Assembly (NCBI RefSeq): GCF_003957745.1
Contig: NZ_CP020373.1
Location: 1,178,001 to 1,242,000 of the forward strand
Direction of reading: 5' to 3'
DNA from: Shewanella khirikhana
Lineage (GTDB): Bacteria; Pseudomonadota; Gammaproteobacteria; Enterobacterales; Shewanellaceae
DNA: 64,000 bases
Below the pieces are notes generated by a model. It saw only the letters and a program-made list of their open reading frames with translations, made no database searches and was not told the origin of the DNA. This document shows, in pieces, positions 26,246 to 35,535 of the stretch (positions are counted from its first letter, which is position 1; each line of letters starts with the position of its first letter). Made by a program: the position numbers and the translations under genes.

Positions 26246-26586
26246 CCAATGCAGCAAGTTTCGGACGCAGTGGTGTCCATGACTTTATCCTTCTTCGTGC
26301 CAGTGCCGTCATTCTGGCGTGCTACACCATCTTCTTGGTGAGCTTTATTGCACTGAGTGCTCCTCTGACTTATGAAATCTGGCACGGGCTGTTCGCAACC
26401 CTGCCGATGAAAGTCTTCACGCTGCTGGCCCTGATTGCCTTGCTGATCCACGCCTGGATCGGTATCTGGCAAGTGCTGACTGACTATGTCAAGCACACAG
26501 CGCTGCGTGGCGTATTACAGTTTACTTTTGTCGTGACTGCCTTTGCATATCTGGCTGCCGGCATTGTGATTGTGTGGGGGGTTTAA
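26239..26586 (+). CDS. sdhD: Succinate dehydrogenase membrane anchor subunit
   Basis: This 115-residue, three-helix anchor of complex II pairs with SdhC to bind heme b and ubiquinone. Landmarks are GVHDFILLRASAVILACYTI near the start and HAWIGIWQVLTDYVK, which holds the heme-ligand-region His and the quinone-site Asp-Tyr. The gene overlaps sdhC and its stop abuts the sdhA GTG start directly. Confidence 0.94.
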   Translation: MVTNAASFGRSGVHDFILLRASAVILACYTIFLVSFIALSAPLTYEIWHGLFATLPMKVFTLLALIALLIHAWIGIWQVLTDYVKHTALRGVLQFTFVVTAFAYLAAGIVIVWGV

Positions 26587-28353
26587 GTGAGTATTCCAGT
26601 TCGCGAATTTGATGCAGTCGTGATTGGTGCCGGCGGTGCCGGTATGCGCGCTGCGCTGCAGATTTCCAAAGAAGGCAAGAGCTGTGCGCTCCTGTCAAAA
26701 GTATTCCCAACCCGTTCGCACACTGTATCTGCCCAGGGCGGTATCACAGTAGCGCTGGGCAATGCCCACGAGGATAACTGGGAATATCACATGTACGATA
26801 CCGTTAAGGGCTCCGACTTCATCGGTGACCAGGACGCTATCGAATATATGTGTCAAACCGGTCCTGAAGCCATTATCGAGCTGGAGCACATGGGTCTGCC
26901 ATTCTCCCGTTTCGAAAACGGCAAGATTTACCAGCGTCCTTTCGGCGGTCAGTCCAAGAACTTCGGTGGTGAGCAGGCTGCTCGTACCGCTGCGGCTGCC
27001 GACCGTACCGGTCACGCCCTGCTGCACTGTCTGTATCAGCAGAACGTGAAGAACAAGACTCAGGTTTTCTCTGAGTGGTACGCCCTGGATCTGGTGAAGA
27101 ACGAAGACGGCGCTGTGGTTGGCTGTACTGCCATCGACATCGAATCCGGTGAAATCGTTTACTTCAAAGCCAAGGCCACTGTACTTGCCACCGGCGGTGC
27201 AGGCCGTATCTATGCTTCTACTACCAACGCGCACATCAACACCGGTGACGGTGTGGGTATGGCCTACCGTGCCGGCGTGCAGTTGCAGGACATGGAAATG
27301 TGGCAGTTCCACCCAACCGGTATTGCCGGTGCCGGCGTACTGGTAACCGAAGGTTGCCGCGGTGAAGGTGGATACCTGCTCAACAAAGACGGTGAGCGCT
27401 TTATGGAGCGTTACGCGCCAAACGCCAAGGACCTCGCGTCCCGCGACGTAGTGGCCCGTTCCATGATGACCGAAATCCGTGAAGGCCGTGGCTGTGATGG
27501 TCCTATGGGTCCACACATCAAGCTCAAGCTTGATCACCTGGGTAAAGAAACCCTGGAAGCCCGTCTGCCAGGCGTGTGTGAATTGTCACGTACCTTTGCT
27601 CACATCGATCCGGCCGATGGCCCAATCCCTGTGATCCCAACCTGTCACTATATGATGGGTGGTCTGCCTACCAAGGTATCCGGTCAGGTTATCCGTAAGA
27701 ACGATGACGGCAGCGAAACCGATGTAGTCGGTCTGTTCGCTGTGGGCGAAATCGCCTGCGTATCTGTTCACGGTGCCAACCGTCTGGGCGGTAACTCGCT
27801 GCTCGACCTGGTGGTATTCGGCCGTGCGGCTGGTCAGCACCTGGGTAAGGCGCTGGACGAGACTGCCGATCCGAAAGATGCGACCGATGCGGACATCGAC
27901 GCGTCACTGGCTCGTCTGAACCGTTGGGAAAGCAACAAAGACGGCGAAGATCCTGCGCAAATCCGTAAAGACCTGCAAATGTGTATGCAGCTTAACTTCT
28001 CTGTGTTCCGTACCGGTGAAGCCATGGCCGAAGGCCTGGAGCAGCTGCAAGCTATCCGCAAGCGTCTGGAAAATGCCAAGCTGTCTGACAACTCCAAAGA
28101 GTTCAACACTCAGCGTATCGAGTGCCTGGAGCTGGATAACCTGATGGCCACCGCCATCGCCACTGCTTACGCCGCTAACTTCCGTACTGAGAGCCGTGGT
28201 GCTCACAGCCGTGAAGACTTCACCGAGCGTGATGATGACAACTGGCTGTGCCACAGCCTGTTCGACCCCGTGACTGAGGCTATGTCCAAGCGCGAAGTGA
28301 ACATGTCACCCAAGCACCGTGAAGCCTTCCCACCGAAGAAGCGTACCTACTAA
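26587..28353 (+). CDS. sdhA: Succinate dehydrogenase flavoprotein subunit
   Basis: This 588-residue catalytic subunit oxidises succinate to fumarate with covalent FAD. The dinucleotide site is VIGAGGAGMRAAL at the N-terminus, the FAD-linking His is in RSHTVSAQGG, and the active-site segments HPTGIAGAGVLVTEG and RNDGSET-region / HGANRLGGNSLLDLVVFGR are intact. Length equals E. coli SdhA. The start is GTG immediately after the sdhD stop (TAAGTG), so it is translationally coupled. Confidence 0.97.
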   Translation: MSIPVREFDAVVIGAGGAGMRAALQISKEGKSCALLSKVFPTRSHTVSAQGGITVALGNAHEDNWEYHMYDTVKGSDFIGDQDAIEYMCQTGPEAIIELEHMGLPFSRFENGKIYQRPFGGQSKNFGGEQAARTAAAADRTGHALLHCLYQQNVKNKTQVFSEWYALDLVKNEDGAVVGCTAIDIESGEIVYFKAKATVLATGGAGRIYASTTNAHINTGDGVGMAYRAGVQLQDMEMWQFHPTGIAGAGVLVTEGCRGEGGYLLNKDGERFMERYAPNAKDLASRDVVARSMMTEIREGRGCDGPMGPHIKLKLDHLGKETLEARLPGVCELSRTFAHIDPADGPIPVIPTCHYMMGGLPTKVSGQVIRKNDDGSETDVVGLFAVGEIACVSVHGANRLGGNSLLDLVVFGRAAGQHLGKALDETADPKDATDADIDASLARLNRWESNKDGEDPAQIRKDLQMCMQLNFSVFRTGEAMAEGLEQLQAIRKRLENAKLSDNSKEFNTQRIECLELDNLMATAIATAYAANFRTESRGAHSREDFTERDDDNWLCHSLFDPVTEAMSKREVNMSPKHREAFPPKKRTY

Positions 28354-28365
28354 GGAGTTGCGAAG

Positions 28366-29073
28366 ATGAAGTTGGAGTTTTCAGTTTATCGTTACAATCC
28401 TGACGTAGATACCAAGCCACGTATGCAGGATTACAGCTTCGAAGTGCCTGATGGCTCAGACATGATGGTGCTTGACGCGCTGTTGAAGCTGAAAGAAATC
28501 GATCCGACGCTGTCGTTCCGCCGTTCATGCCGTGAAGGTGTGTGTGGTTCGGACGGTATGAACATGAACGGTAAGAACGGCCTGGCTTGTATCACGCCTA
28601 TCTCTACCTTCAAAGGCAAGAAGATTGAAATCCGCCCACTGCCCGGCATGCCTGTGGTACGTGACCTGGTGGTAGACTTGTCTCAGTTCTACAAGCAGTA
28701 CGAGAAGATCAAGCCATACCTCATCAACGACGAGAAGAAGCCTGCCCGTGAACACCTGCAGAGCCCAGAGGAGCGCGCGCACCTCGATGGTCTGTACGAG
28801 TGCATCATGTGCGCCTGCTGCTCGACCGCCTGTCCATCATTCTGGTGGAACCCCGACAAGTTCGTGGGTCCAAGTGGTCTGCTGCACGCGTATCGCTTCC
28901 TTATCGACAGCCGCGATACCGCGACTGAAGAGCGTCTGGCTGAGCTTGACGACGCCTACAGTGTGTTCCGTTGCCACGGCATCATGAACTGCGTAGACGT
29001 ATGTCCAAAAGGACTGAACCCGACCAAGGCGATTGGACACATCAAGTCCATGCTGCTGAAGCGGGCTGTGTGA
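28366..29073 (+). CDS. sdhB: Succinate dehydrogenase iron-sulfur subunit
   Basis: This 235-residue electron-transfer subunit carries three clusters: the [2Fe-2S] ligands in CREGVCGSDGMNMNGKNGLA plus the next Cys, the [4Fe-4S] set in CIMCACCSTACPSFWW, and the last group in CHGIMNCVDVCPKG. It passes electrons from FAD to quinone. It lies 12 bases after sdhA with a good ribosome site (AAGGAG). Confidence 0.97.
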   Translation: MKLEFSVYRYNPDVDTKPRMQDYSFEVPDGSDMMVLDALLKLKEIDPTLSFRRSCREGVCGSDGMNMNGKNGLACITPISTFKGKKIEIRPLPGMPVVRDLVVDLSQFYKQYEKIKPYLINDEKKPAREHLQSPEERAHLDGLYECIMCACCSTACPSFWWNPDKFVGPSGLLHAYRFLIDSRDTATEERLAELDDAYSVFRCHGIMNCVDVCPKGLNPTKAIGHIKSMLLKRAV

Positions 29074-29115
29074 TGCAAGAAAACGAGCTAACGATAATAA
29101 TGATATAGCTCAGCG

Positions 29116-29152
29116 AGAGTCACTGTCCCTTCTGGGGGATGGTGGCTCTTTT
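29116..29152 (+). terminator. Hairpin between sdhB and sucA
   Basis: AGAGTCACTGTCCC pairs with GGGATGGTGGCTCT over 14 bp using three G-U pairs, followed by TTTT. It lies 43 bases after sdhB and probably attenuates readthrough into sucA, whose own leader is 114 bases long. Confidence 0.75.
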
Positions 29153-29266
29153 GTGTGTAAAGGAACTACTTGAAGCCGTAATGTTGGAACCCTCGGGGCG
29201 GCTGTCGGCATACCTTGTATGCCAAACCATGGCTAAGCACGTGTATAAAGTTTGAAAGGATAAGAA

Positions 29267-32089
29267 ATGCACCAAGGCAGCATGAAAGCCTGGCTGGAGT
29301 CATCTCACCTGTACGGATCGAACGCGACCTACGTGGAGGAGATGTACGAAGCCTATCAAGAAGACCCCACTTCAGTGTCTGAAGACTGGCGTGCGGTGTT
29401 TGACAATCTCCCTCCCGTGAACGGTGCCTCTGCTGACGTACCTGAAGCTGCTCATTCCAAGATCCGTGATTACTTCCGCTCTCTGGCCCAGGAAGGCCAT
29501 CGTAAAGGCGCTGGTCGTGTAACCGACCCCGAAGTAGACGCCAAACAGGTTAAGGTTCTGCAGCTTATCAACGCTTACCGTTTCCGTGGCCACCAGAACG
29601 CTAATCTGGATCCGCTGGAACTGTGGAAGCGTGACGCAGTAGTTGAACTCGACCCGGCATTCCACGGCCTGACCGCCGACGACATGCAGCGTGAATTCAA
29701 CACCGGCTCGTTCGCCTATGGCGGCGAAACCCTGAAACTGGGTGAGCTGGCAAAAGCACTGAAGGCCACTTACTGTGGTTCTATCGGTGCTGAATACATG
29801 CACATTACCGACACCGACGAAAAACGCTGGATCCAGCAGCGCCTCGAGCCCACCATGGGTCGCGCTGCGTTCGATAAAGGCGTAAAAAGCCGTATTCTCG
29901 AAGGCCTGAACGCCGCCGAAGGTATGGAAAAGTACCTCGGTGCCAAGTTCCCCGGTGCCAAGCGCTTCTCATTGGAAGGTGGTGATGCGCTGGTGCCTAT
30001 GATGCGTGAAATCATCTACCGCGCAGGCGAAGCCGGCACTAAAGAAATCGTCGTTGGTATGGCCCACCGTGGCCGTCTGAACGTACTGGTTAACGTGCTG
30101 GGTAAGCGTCCTGCCGAGTTGTTTGACGAATTCGCCGGTAAGCACGGTGAAAGCTCGGGCTCAGGCGACGTAAAATACCACCAGGGCTTCTCCTCTGATT
30201 TCGAAACCCCCGGTGGCAACGTGCACCTGGCGCTGGCGTTCAACCCATCGCACCTGGAAATCGTCAACCCCGTGGTTATGGGCTCTGTACGTGCCCGTCA
30301 AGACCGCCGTGGCTGCAAAGATGGCCTGTCTGTTATGCCTATCACCATTCACGGTGACTCGGCAATTGCAGGGCAGGGCATTGTGCAGGAGACATTCAAC
30401 ATGTCTCAGACCCGTGGTTTCCGCGTTGGCGGTTCCATCCGCATCGTGGTGAACAACCAGGTGGGCTTTACCACCTCTAACCACCACGACGTGCGTTCTA
30501 CCGAGTACTGTACCGACATCGCCAAGATGGTACAGGCGCCGATTTTCCACGTGAACGCCGACGATCCGGAAGCCGTGGCCTTTGTGGCTCAGGTTGCCGT
30601 TGATTACCGTAACGCCTTCAAGCGCGACGTGGTGATCGATCTGGTGTGTTACCGTCGCCATGGTCACAACGAAGCTGACGAGCCAAGTGCCACTCAGCCA
30701 CTGATGTACCAGAAAATCAAGAAACACCCAACGCCACGTAAGATCTACGCCGACCGTCTGATTGCCGAAAATGCCATCAGTGCCGACGAAGTGACTGCCA
30801 TGATCAATGGCTACCGTGATGCCCTGGATCAGGGTGATTGCGTAGTGAAAGAATGGCGCCCCATGTCACTGCGTACCGTAGACTGGTCTCCGTTTATCGG
30901 TCAGGACTGGGATGCGGCCTACGAGCCAACAGTGGCCGTTGCCCGTCTGCAGAAACTGGCTGAGAAGCTGGCTTACGTGCCAGAAACCCATCCGCTGCAG
31001 TCTCGCGTTGCCAAGATTTACGCCGACCGCGGCGCCATGGCCAAAGGCGAGAAACTGCTGGACTGGGGTTTTGCCGAGACACTGGCCTACGCCACTATCC
31101 TCGAAGACAACAACCGCGTGCGCATCACAGGTCAGGACTCTGGCCGTGGTACCTTCTTCCACCGCCACGCTGTGCTGCACAACCAGAACGATGCCACCAC
31201 CTATATGCCGCTGCGTAACCTCGCCGAGGAGCAGGGCCCGGTTGATATCACTGACTCTGTGCTGTCAGAAGCCTCTGTACTGGCGTTCGAATACGGTTAT
31301 GCCACTGCTGAGCCAGGCGGCCTGACCATTTGGGAAGCCCAGTTTGGTGACTTCGCCAACTGTGCCCAGGTGGTAATCGACCAGTTCCTGTCTTCCGGTG
31401 AGCAAAAGTGGGGCCGTCTGTGCGGTCTGACTATGCTGCTGCCACATGGCTACGAAGGTCAGGGCCCAGAGCACTCTTCAGCGCGTCTGGAGCGTTTCCT
31501 GCAACTGTGCGCCAACCACAACATGCAAGTGTGTGTGCCTTCAACGCCTGCGCAGGTTTACCACATGCTGCGTCGTCAGGTGGTTCGCCCACTGCGTCGT
31601 CCGCTGGTGGTGATGTCGCCCAAGTCGCTGCTGCGTCACCCTCTGGCCGTGTCTTCTTTGGAAGAACTGGCAAATGGCACCTTCCAGAACGTTATCGGTG
31701 AAATCGATAGCCTGGATCCAAAAGGTGTTAATCGTGTGGTCTTCTGTAGCGGCAAGGTATACTTCGAGCTGCTGGAACGCCGCCGTAAGGAAAATCTGAC
31801 CAACGTTGCTATCATTCGTGTCGAGCAGCTGTATCCGTTCCCAGCCGAAGAAATGGCTGCGATTCTGGCGGATTATCAGCATGTGAACGACTTCGTTTGG
31901 TGTCAGGAAGAACCGCAGAACCAGGGTGCCTGGTACTGCAGTCAGCACCACTTCTGGGCCGCAATTCCCAAGGGTGCCACTCTGACCTACGCTGGCCGTG
32001 AAGCTGCTGCTGCACCGGCCTGTGGTTATCCGGAATTGCACGCTCACCAGCAGGAATCTCTGGTGGTAGACGCTTTGAACTTGAAGTAA
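29267..32089 (+). CDS. sucA: 2-oxoglutarate dehydrogenase E1 component
   Basis: This 940-residue thiamine-diphosphate enzyme decarboxylates 2-oxoglutarate. Landmarks are the N-terminal E2-binding-type segment (YVEEMYEAYQEDPTSVSEDW), GMAHRGRLNVLVNVLGK, the ThDP/Mg motif region with SAIAGQGIVQETFNMSQTRG (GDSA just before) and HGYEGQGPEHSSARLERFLQ. Length is close to E. coli SucA (933). It starts the suc part of the block. The third component, lipoamide dehydrogenase, is not in the window. Confidence 0.97.
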   Translation: MHQGSMKAWLESSHLYGSNATYVEEMYEAYQEDPTSVSEDWRAVFDNLPPVNGASADVPEAAHSKIRDYFRSLAQEGHRKGAGRVTDPEVDAKQVKVLQLINAYRFRGHQNANLDPLELWKRDAVVELDPAFHGLTADDMQREFNTGSFAYGGETLKLGELAKALKATYCGSIGAEYMHITDTDEKRWIQQRLEPTMGRAAFDKGVKSRILEGLNAAEGMEKYLGAKFPGAKRFSLEGGDALVPMMREIIYRAGEAGTKEIVVGMAHRGRLNVLVNVLGKRPAELFDEFAGKHGESSGSGDVKYHQGFSSDFETPGGNVHLALAFNPSHLEIVNPVVMGSVRARQDRRGCKDGLSVMPITIHGDSAIAGQGIVQETFNMSQTRGFRVGGSIRIVVNNQVGFTTSNHHDVRSTEYCTDIAKMVQAPIFHVNADDPEAVAFVAQVAVDYRNAFKRDVVIDLVCYRRHGHNEADEPSATQPLMYQKIKKHPTPRKIYADRLIAENAISADEVTAMINGYRDALDQGDCVVKEWRPMSLRTVDWSPFIGQDWDAAYEPTVAVARLQKLAEKLAYVPETHPLQSRVAKIYADRGAMAKGEKLLDWGFAETLAYATILEDNNRVRITGQDSGRGTFFHRHAVLHNQNDATTYMPLRNLAEEQGPVDITDSVLSEASVLAFEYGYATAEPGGLTIWEAQFGDFANCAQVVIDQFLSSGEQKWGRLCGLTMLLPHGYEGQGPEHSSARLERFLQLCANHNMQVCVPSTPAQVYHMLRRQVVRPLRRPLVVMSPKSLLRHPLAVSSLEELANGTFQNVIGEIDSLDPKGVNRVVFCSGKVYFELLERRRKENLTNVAIIRVEQLYPFPAEEMAAILADYQHVNDFVWCQEEPQNQGAWYCSQHHFWAAIPKGATLTYAGREAAAAPACGYPELHAHQQESLVVDALNLK

Positions 32090-32117
32090 CAGACATTTAT
32101 AAAAAGGATAGCTTTCA

Positions 32118-33314
32118 ATGAGTATCGAAATTAAGGTACCCGTTCTGCCAGAATCCGTGGCTGATGCCACTATCGCCACCTGGCACGTTAAGCCTGGTGA
32201 GGCTGTATCTCGCGACCAGAACCTGGTTGATATCGAGACCGACAAAGTTGTATTGGAAGTGGTTGCCCCTGAAGATGGCCACATCGCTGAATTCCTGGCC
32301 CAGGAAGGTGACACCGTTCTGGCTGAGCAGGTCATCGCCAAGTTCGTGGCTGGCGCCGTAGCCGGTCAGGAAGTGACCAAGGCCGAAGCTGAGGCTGCTG
32401 CCCCAGCCGCTGCCAGCGACGACAGCAACGACGCCCTGAGCCCATCAGTGCGCCGTCTGATTGCCGAGCACAACCTGGATGCCAGCAAAATCAAAGGCAC
32501 CGGTGTAGGTGGTCGCATCACCAAAGAAGACGTAGAAGCCTTCGTAAAAGGTGGCGCTGCCAAGGCCGCTCCTGCTGCCGCAGCCGCTCCAGCACCTGTG
32601 ACTCTGTCTGGCGACCGCTCAGACAAGCGCGTGCCTATGACCCGTCTGCGCAAGACCATTGCCAGCCGTCTGCTGGAAGCCAAAAACTCTACCGCCATGC
32701 TGACCACCTTCAACGAGGTCAACATGAAGCCCATCATGGATATCCGTAAGCAGTATCAGGATATCTTCGAGAAGAAGCACGGTATCCGTCTTGGCTTTAT
32801 GTCTTTCTACGTGAAAGCCGTAACCGAAGCCCTGAAGCGCTTCCCAGAAGTGAATGCGGCTATCGATGGCGATGACATCGTTTACCACAACTACTTCGAC
32901 GTGAGCATTGCTGTGTCTACTCCCCGTGGTCTGGTTACCCCAGTGCTGCGTGACACCGACACCATGAGCCTGGCTGATATCGAGAAAGCAGTACGCGATC
33001 TGGCCATCAAGGGCCGTGACGGCAAGCTGACCGTGGAAGACATGACCGGCGGTAACTTCACCGTGACCAACGGTGGTGTATTCGGCTCACTGATGTCTAC
33101 CCCAATTCTGAACCTGCCACAGAGCGCTATCCTCGGCATGCACGCCATCAAGGACCGCCCAATGGCAGTCAATGGTCAGGTTGAAATCCTGCCCATGATG
33201 TACCTGGCTCTTTCTTACGACCACCGTATCATCGATGGCCGTGAGTCTGTTGGCTTCCTGGTAACCATCAAGGAATTCCTGGAAGACCCAACCCGTCTGC
33301 TGCTGGACATCTAA
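32118..33314 (+). CDS. sucB: 2-oxoglutarate dehydrogenase E2, dihydrolipoyl succinyltransferase
   Basis: This 398-residue core protein transfers succinyl from lipoyl to CoA. Domains in order: one lipoyl domain with the modified Lys in VDIETDKVVLEVVA (about residue 44); an Ala-rich linker; the E1/E3-binding domain SPSVRRLIAEHNLDASKIKG; a second Ala/Pro linker; and the catalytic domain ending LALSYDHRIIDGRESVGFL with the HxxxD active site. It lies 28 bases after sucA. Confidence 0.97.
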   Translation: MSIEIKVPVLPESVADATIATWHVKPGEAVSRDQNLVDIETDKVVLEVVAPEDGHIAEFLAQEGDTVLAEQVIAKFVAGAVAGQEVTKAEAEAAAPAAASDDSNDALSPSVRRLIAEHNLDASKIKGTGVGGRITKEDVEAFVKGGAAKAAPAAAAAPAPVTLSGDRSDKRVPMTRLRKTIASRLLEAKNSTAMLTTFNEVNMKPIMDIRKQYQDIFEKKHGIRLGFMSFYVKAVTEALKRFPEVNAAIDGDDIVYHNYFDVSIAVSTPRGLVTPVLRDTDTMSLADIEKAVRDLAIKGRDGKLTVEDMTGGNFTVTNGGVFGSLMSTPILNLPQSAILGMHAIKDRPMAVNGQVEILPMMYLALSYDHRIIDGRESVGFLVTIKEFLEDPTRLLLDI

Positions 33315-33338
33315 TCAGCACAGACAAAAAACCTCGTG

Positions 33339-33358
33339 ACTGGCCCCTCGGGGCCAGT
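33339..33358 (+). terminator. Hairpin between sucB and sucC without a T run
   Basis: ACTGGCCCC / GGGGCCAGT stem in the 77-base gap. No T tract follows, so it is more likely a processing or stability element within the sdh-suc transcript than a terminator. Confidence 0.6.
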
Positions 33359-33391
33359 TGGATTTAAAACGTAGTATACGGATAGATCATC

Positions 33392-34558
33392 ATGAACTTG
33401 CATGAGTATCAGGCAAAAGCCCTCTTTGCCGAATATGGTTTACCAGTGTCAGAAGGCTATGCCTGCGATACCCCTCAAGAAGCGGTAGAAGCGGCCGGTC
33501 GTATTGGCGGAAATATGTGGGTAGTCAAGTGTCAGGTACACGCTGGCGGCCGCGGTAAGGCTGGTGGCGTTAAAGTGACTGGCGACAAAGAAGAAATCCG
33601 CGCCTTCGCTGAAAAGTGGCTGGGCAAGAACCTGGTGACTTACCAGACTGACGAAAACGGTCAGCCAGTTGCCAAGATCCTGGTTGAAAGCTGCACCGAC
33701 ATCGCCAACGAACTGTACCTGGGTGCCGTAGTTGACCGCGCTACCCGTCGCGTAGTGTTCATGGCTTCTACCGAAGGTGGTGTGGAAATCGAGAAAGTGG
33801 CTGAAGAGACTCCAGAGCTCATTCACAAAGCCATCATCGATCCTATCGCCGGTCCACAGCCTTTCCAGGCTCGTGACCTTGGCTTCAAGCTGGGTCTGAA
33901 CCCAACTCAAATGAAGCAGTTCACCAAGATCTTCATGGGCCTGGCCCAGATGTTCCTGGATCACGACTTCGCGCTGCTGGAAATCAACCCACTGGTAATC
34001 ACTACCGAGGGTAACCTGCACTGCCTGGACGGCAAGATTGGTGTAGATGGTAACGCTCTGTTCCGTCAGCCAAAAATCAAAGACATGCACGATCCTTCTC
34101 AGGATGACGCCCGTGAAGCCCACGCTGCCAAGTTCGAACTGAACTACGTAGCTCTGGACGGTAACGTAGGCTGCATGGTGAACGGTGCTGGTCTGGCCAT
34201 GGGTACCATGGACATCGTAAACCTGCACGGCGGTAAGCCAGCCAACTTCCTCGACGTAGGTGGCGGCGCGACCAAAGAGCGCGTTTCCGAAGCTTTCAAG
34301 ATCATTCTGTCTGACAGCAATGTGAAAGCCGTTCTGGTTAACATCTTCGGTGGTATCGTGCGTTGTGACATGATCGCCGAAGGTATCATCGGTGCGGTGA
34401 AAGAAGTAGGCGTGAAGGTGCCTGTAGTTGTGCGTCTGGAAGGTACCAACGCTGAACTGGGTGCCAAGGTGCTGGCTGAATCTGGTCTGGACATCATTGC
34501 TGCCAAGAGCCTGACCGACGCTGCTCAGCAAGTTGTTAAAGCTGCGGAGGGCAAGTAA
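33392..34558 (+). CDS. sucC: Succinyl-CoA synthetase beta subunit
   Basis: This 388-residue subunit has an N-terminal ATP-grasp domain (MNLHEYQAKALFAEYGLPVS; VHAGGRGKAGGVK binds nucleotide) and a C-terminal CoA-ligase domain with NIFGGIVRCDMIAEGI. Length is that of E. coli SucC. Its stop codon overlaps the ATG of sucD (TAATG), so the two subunits are made in equal amounts. Confidence 0.97.
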   Translation: MNLHEYQAKALFAEYGLPVSEGYACDTPQEAVEAAGRIGGNMWVVKCQVHAGGRGKAGGVKVTGDKEEIRAFAEKWLGKNLVTYQTDENGQPVAKILVESCTDIANELYLGAVVDRATRRVVFMASTEGGVEIEKVAEETPELIHKAIIDPIAGPQPFQARDLGFKLGLNPTQMKQFTKIFMGLAQMFLDHDFALLEINPLVITTEGNLHCLDGKIGVDGNALFRQPKIKDMHDPSQDDAREAHAAKFELNYVALDGNVGCMVNGAGLAMGTMDIVNLHGGKPANFLDVGGGATKERVSEAFKIILSDSNVKAVLVNIFGGIVRCDMIAEGIIGAVKEVGVKVPVVVRLEGTNAELGAKVLAESGLDIIAAKSLTDAAQQVVKAAEGK

Positions 34559-35430
34559 TGTCTGTATTGATCAACAAAGATACCAAGGTAATCTGCCAAG
34601 GTTTTACCGGTGGTCAGGGCACTTTCCACTCTGAGCAGGCTATCGCTTACGGTACTCAGATGGTTGGTGGTGTGTCTCCTGGTAAAGGCGGTACTACTCA
34701 CCTGGGTCTGCCAGTGTTCAACACTGTGAAAGATGCCGTTGCTGCCACTGGCGCCACTGCTTCTGTTATCTACGTACCTGCGCCTTTCTGTAAAGACGCC
34801 ATCCTGGAAGCCATCGACGGTGGCATCGAGCTGATCGTATGTATCACCGAAGGTATCCCAACTCTGGATATGCTGCAGGTGAAAGTGAAGCTGGAAGAAA
34901 CTGGCGTTCGCATGATTGGTCCTAACTGCCCAGGCGTTATCACTCCAGGCGAATGTAAGATTGGTATCATGCCAGGTCACATCCACAAGCCAGGCAAAGT
35001 GGGTATCGTTTCCCGTTCAGGCACTCTGACTTACGAAGCCGTTAAGCAGACCACTGACGAAGGTTTCGGCCAGTCTACTTGCGTAGGTATTGGTGGTGAC
35101 CCAATCCCAGGTACCAACTTCATCGACGTACTGGAAATGTTCCAGAACGATCCTCAGACCGAAGCCATCGTGATGATCGGTGAAATCGGTGGTACTGCCG
35201 AGGAAGAAGCTGCTGCTTACATCAAGGCTAACGTGACCAAGCCAGTTGTGTCTTACATCGCCGGTGTTACTGCACCTGCCGGTAAGCGCATGGGCCACGC
35301 CGGTGCTATCATCGCCGGTGGTAAAGGTACTGCCGAAGACAAATTCGCTGCCCTGGAAGCTGCCGGTGTAACCACCGTTCGCTCTCTGGCCGATATCGGC
35401 AAGGCGCTACGTGAAAAGACTGGTTGGTAA
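34558..35430 (+). CDS. sucD: Succinyl-CoA synthetase alpha subunit
   Basis: This 290-residue subunit binds CoA through its Rossmann domain (VICQGFTGGQGTFHSEQAIA) and carries the phosphorylated active-site His in the segment GKRMGHAGAIIAGGKGTA (about residue 247). It completes the GTP/ATP-forming step of the TCA cycle with SucC. It is the last gene of the block and is followed by a strong terminator. Confidence 0.97.
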   Translation: MSVLINKDTKVICQGFTGGQGTFHSEQAIAYGTQMVGGVSPGKGGTTHLGLPVFNTVKDAVAATGATASVIYVPAPFCKDAILEAIDGGIELIVCITEGIPTLDMLQVKVKLEETGVRMIGPNCPGVITPGECKIGIMPGHIHKPGKVGIVSRSGTLTYEAVKQTTDEGFGQSTCVGIGGDPIPGTNFIDVLEMFQNDPQTEAIVMIGEIGGTAEEEAAAYIKANVTKPVVSYIAGVTAPAGKRMGHAGAIIAGGKGTAEDKFAALEAAGVTTVRSLADIGKALREKTGW

Positions 35431-35443
35431 TCCCCCCCGGTAG

Positions 35444-35472
35444 AAAAAGGGCGCCTTCGGGCGCCCTTTTTT
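35444..35472 (+). terminator. Terminator of the suc operon
   Basis: AAAAAGGGCGCC / GGCGCCCTTTTT stem closed by a TTCG tetraloop, followed by a T run. Confidence 0.92.
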
Positions 35473-35480
35473 GTGTATAT

Positions 35481-35514
35481 AGATGTATGTATAGAAGTAT
35501 GTATAGATGTGTAT
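35481..35514. repeat. 12-bp tandem repeat, nearly three copies
   Basis: Units AGATGTATGTAT, AGAAGTATGTAT, AGATGTGTAT lie between the suc terminator and the AEC transporter gene. Confidence 0.75.
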
Positions 35515-35535
35515 TAACCCATTGAAAGGCGTGGC

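Noticed and set aside
33449..34531. 360-codon minus-strand open frame opposite sucC
   Set aside because: Antisense shadow caused by the strong codon preference of sucC; no start site or known domain.
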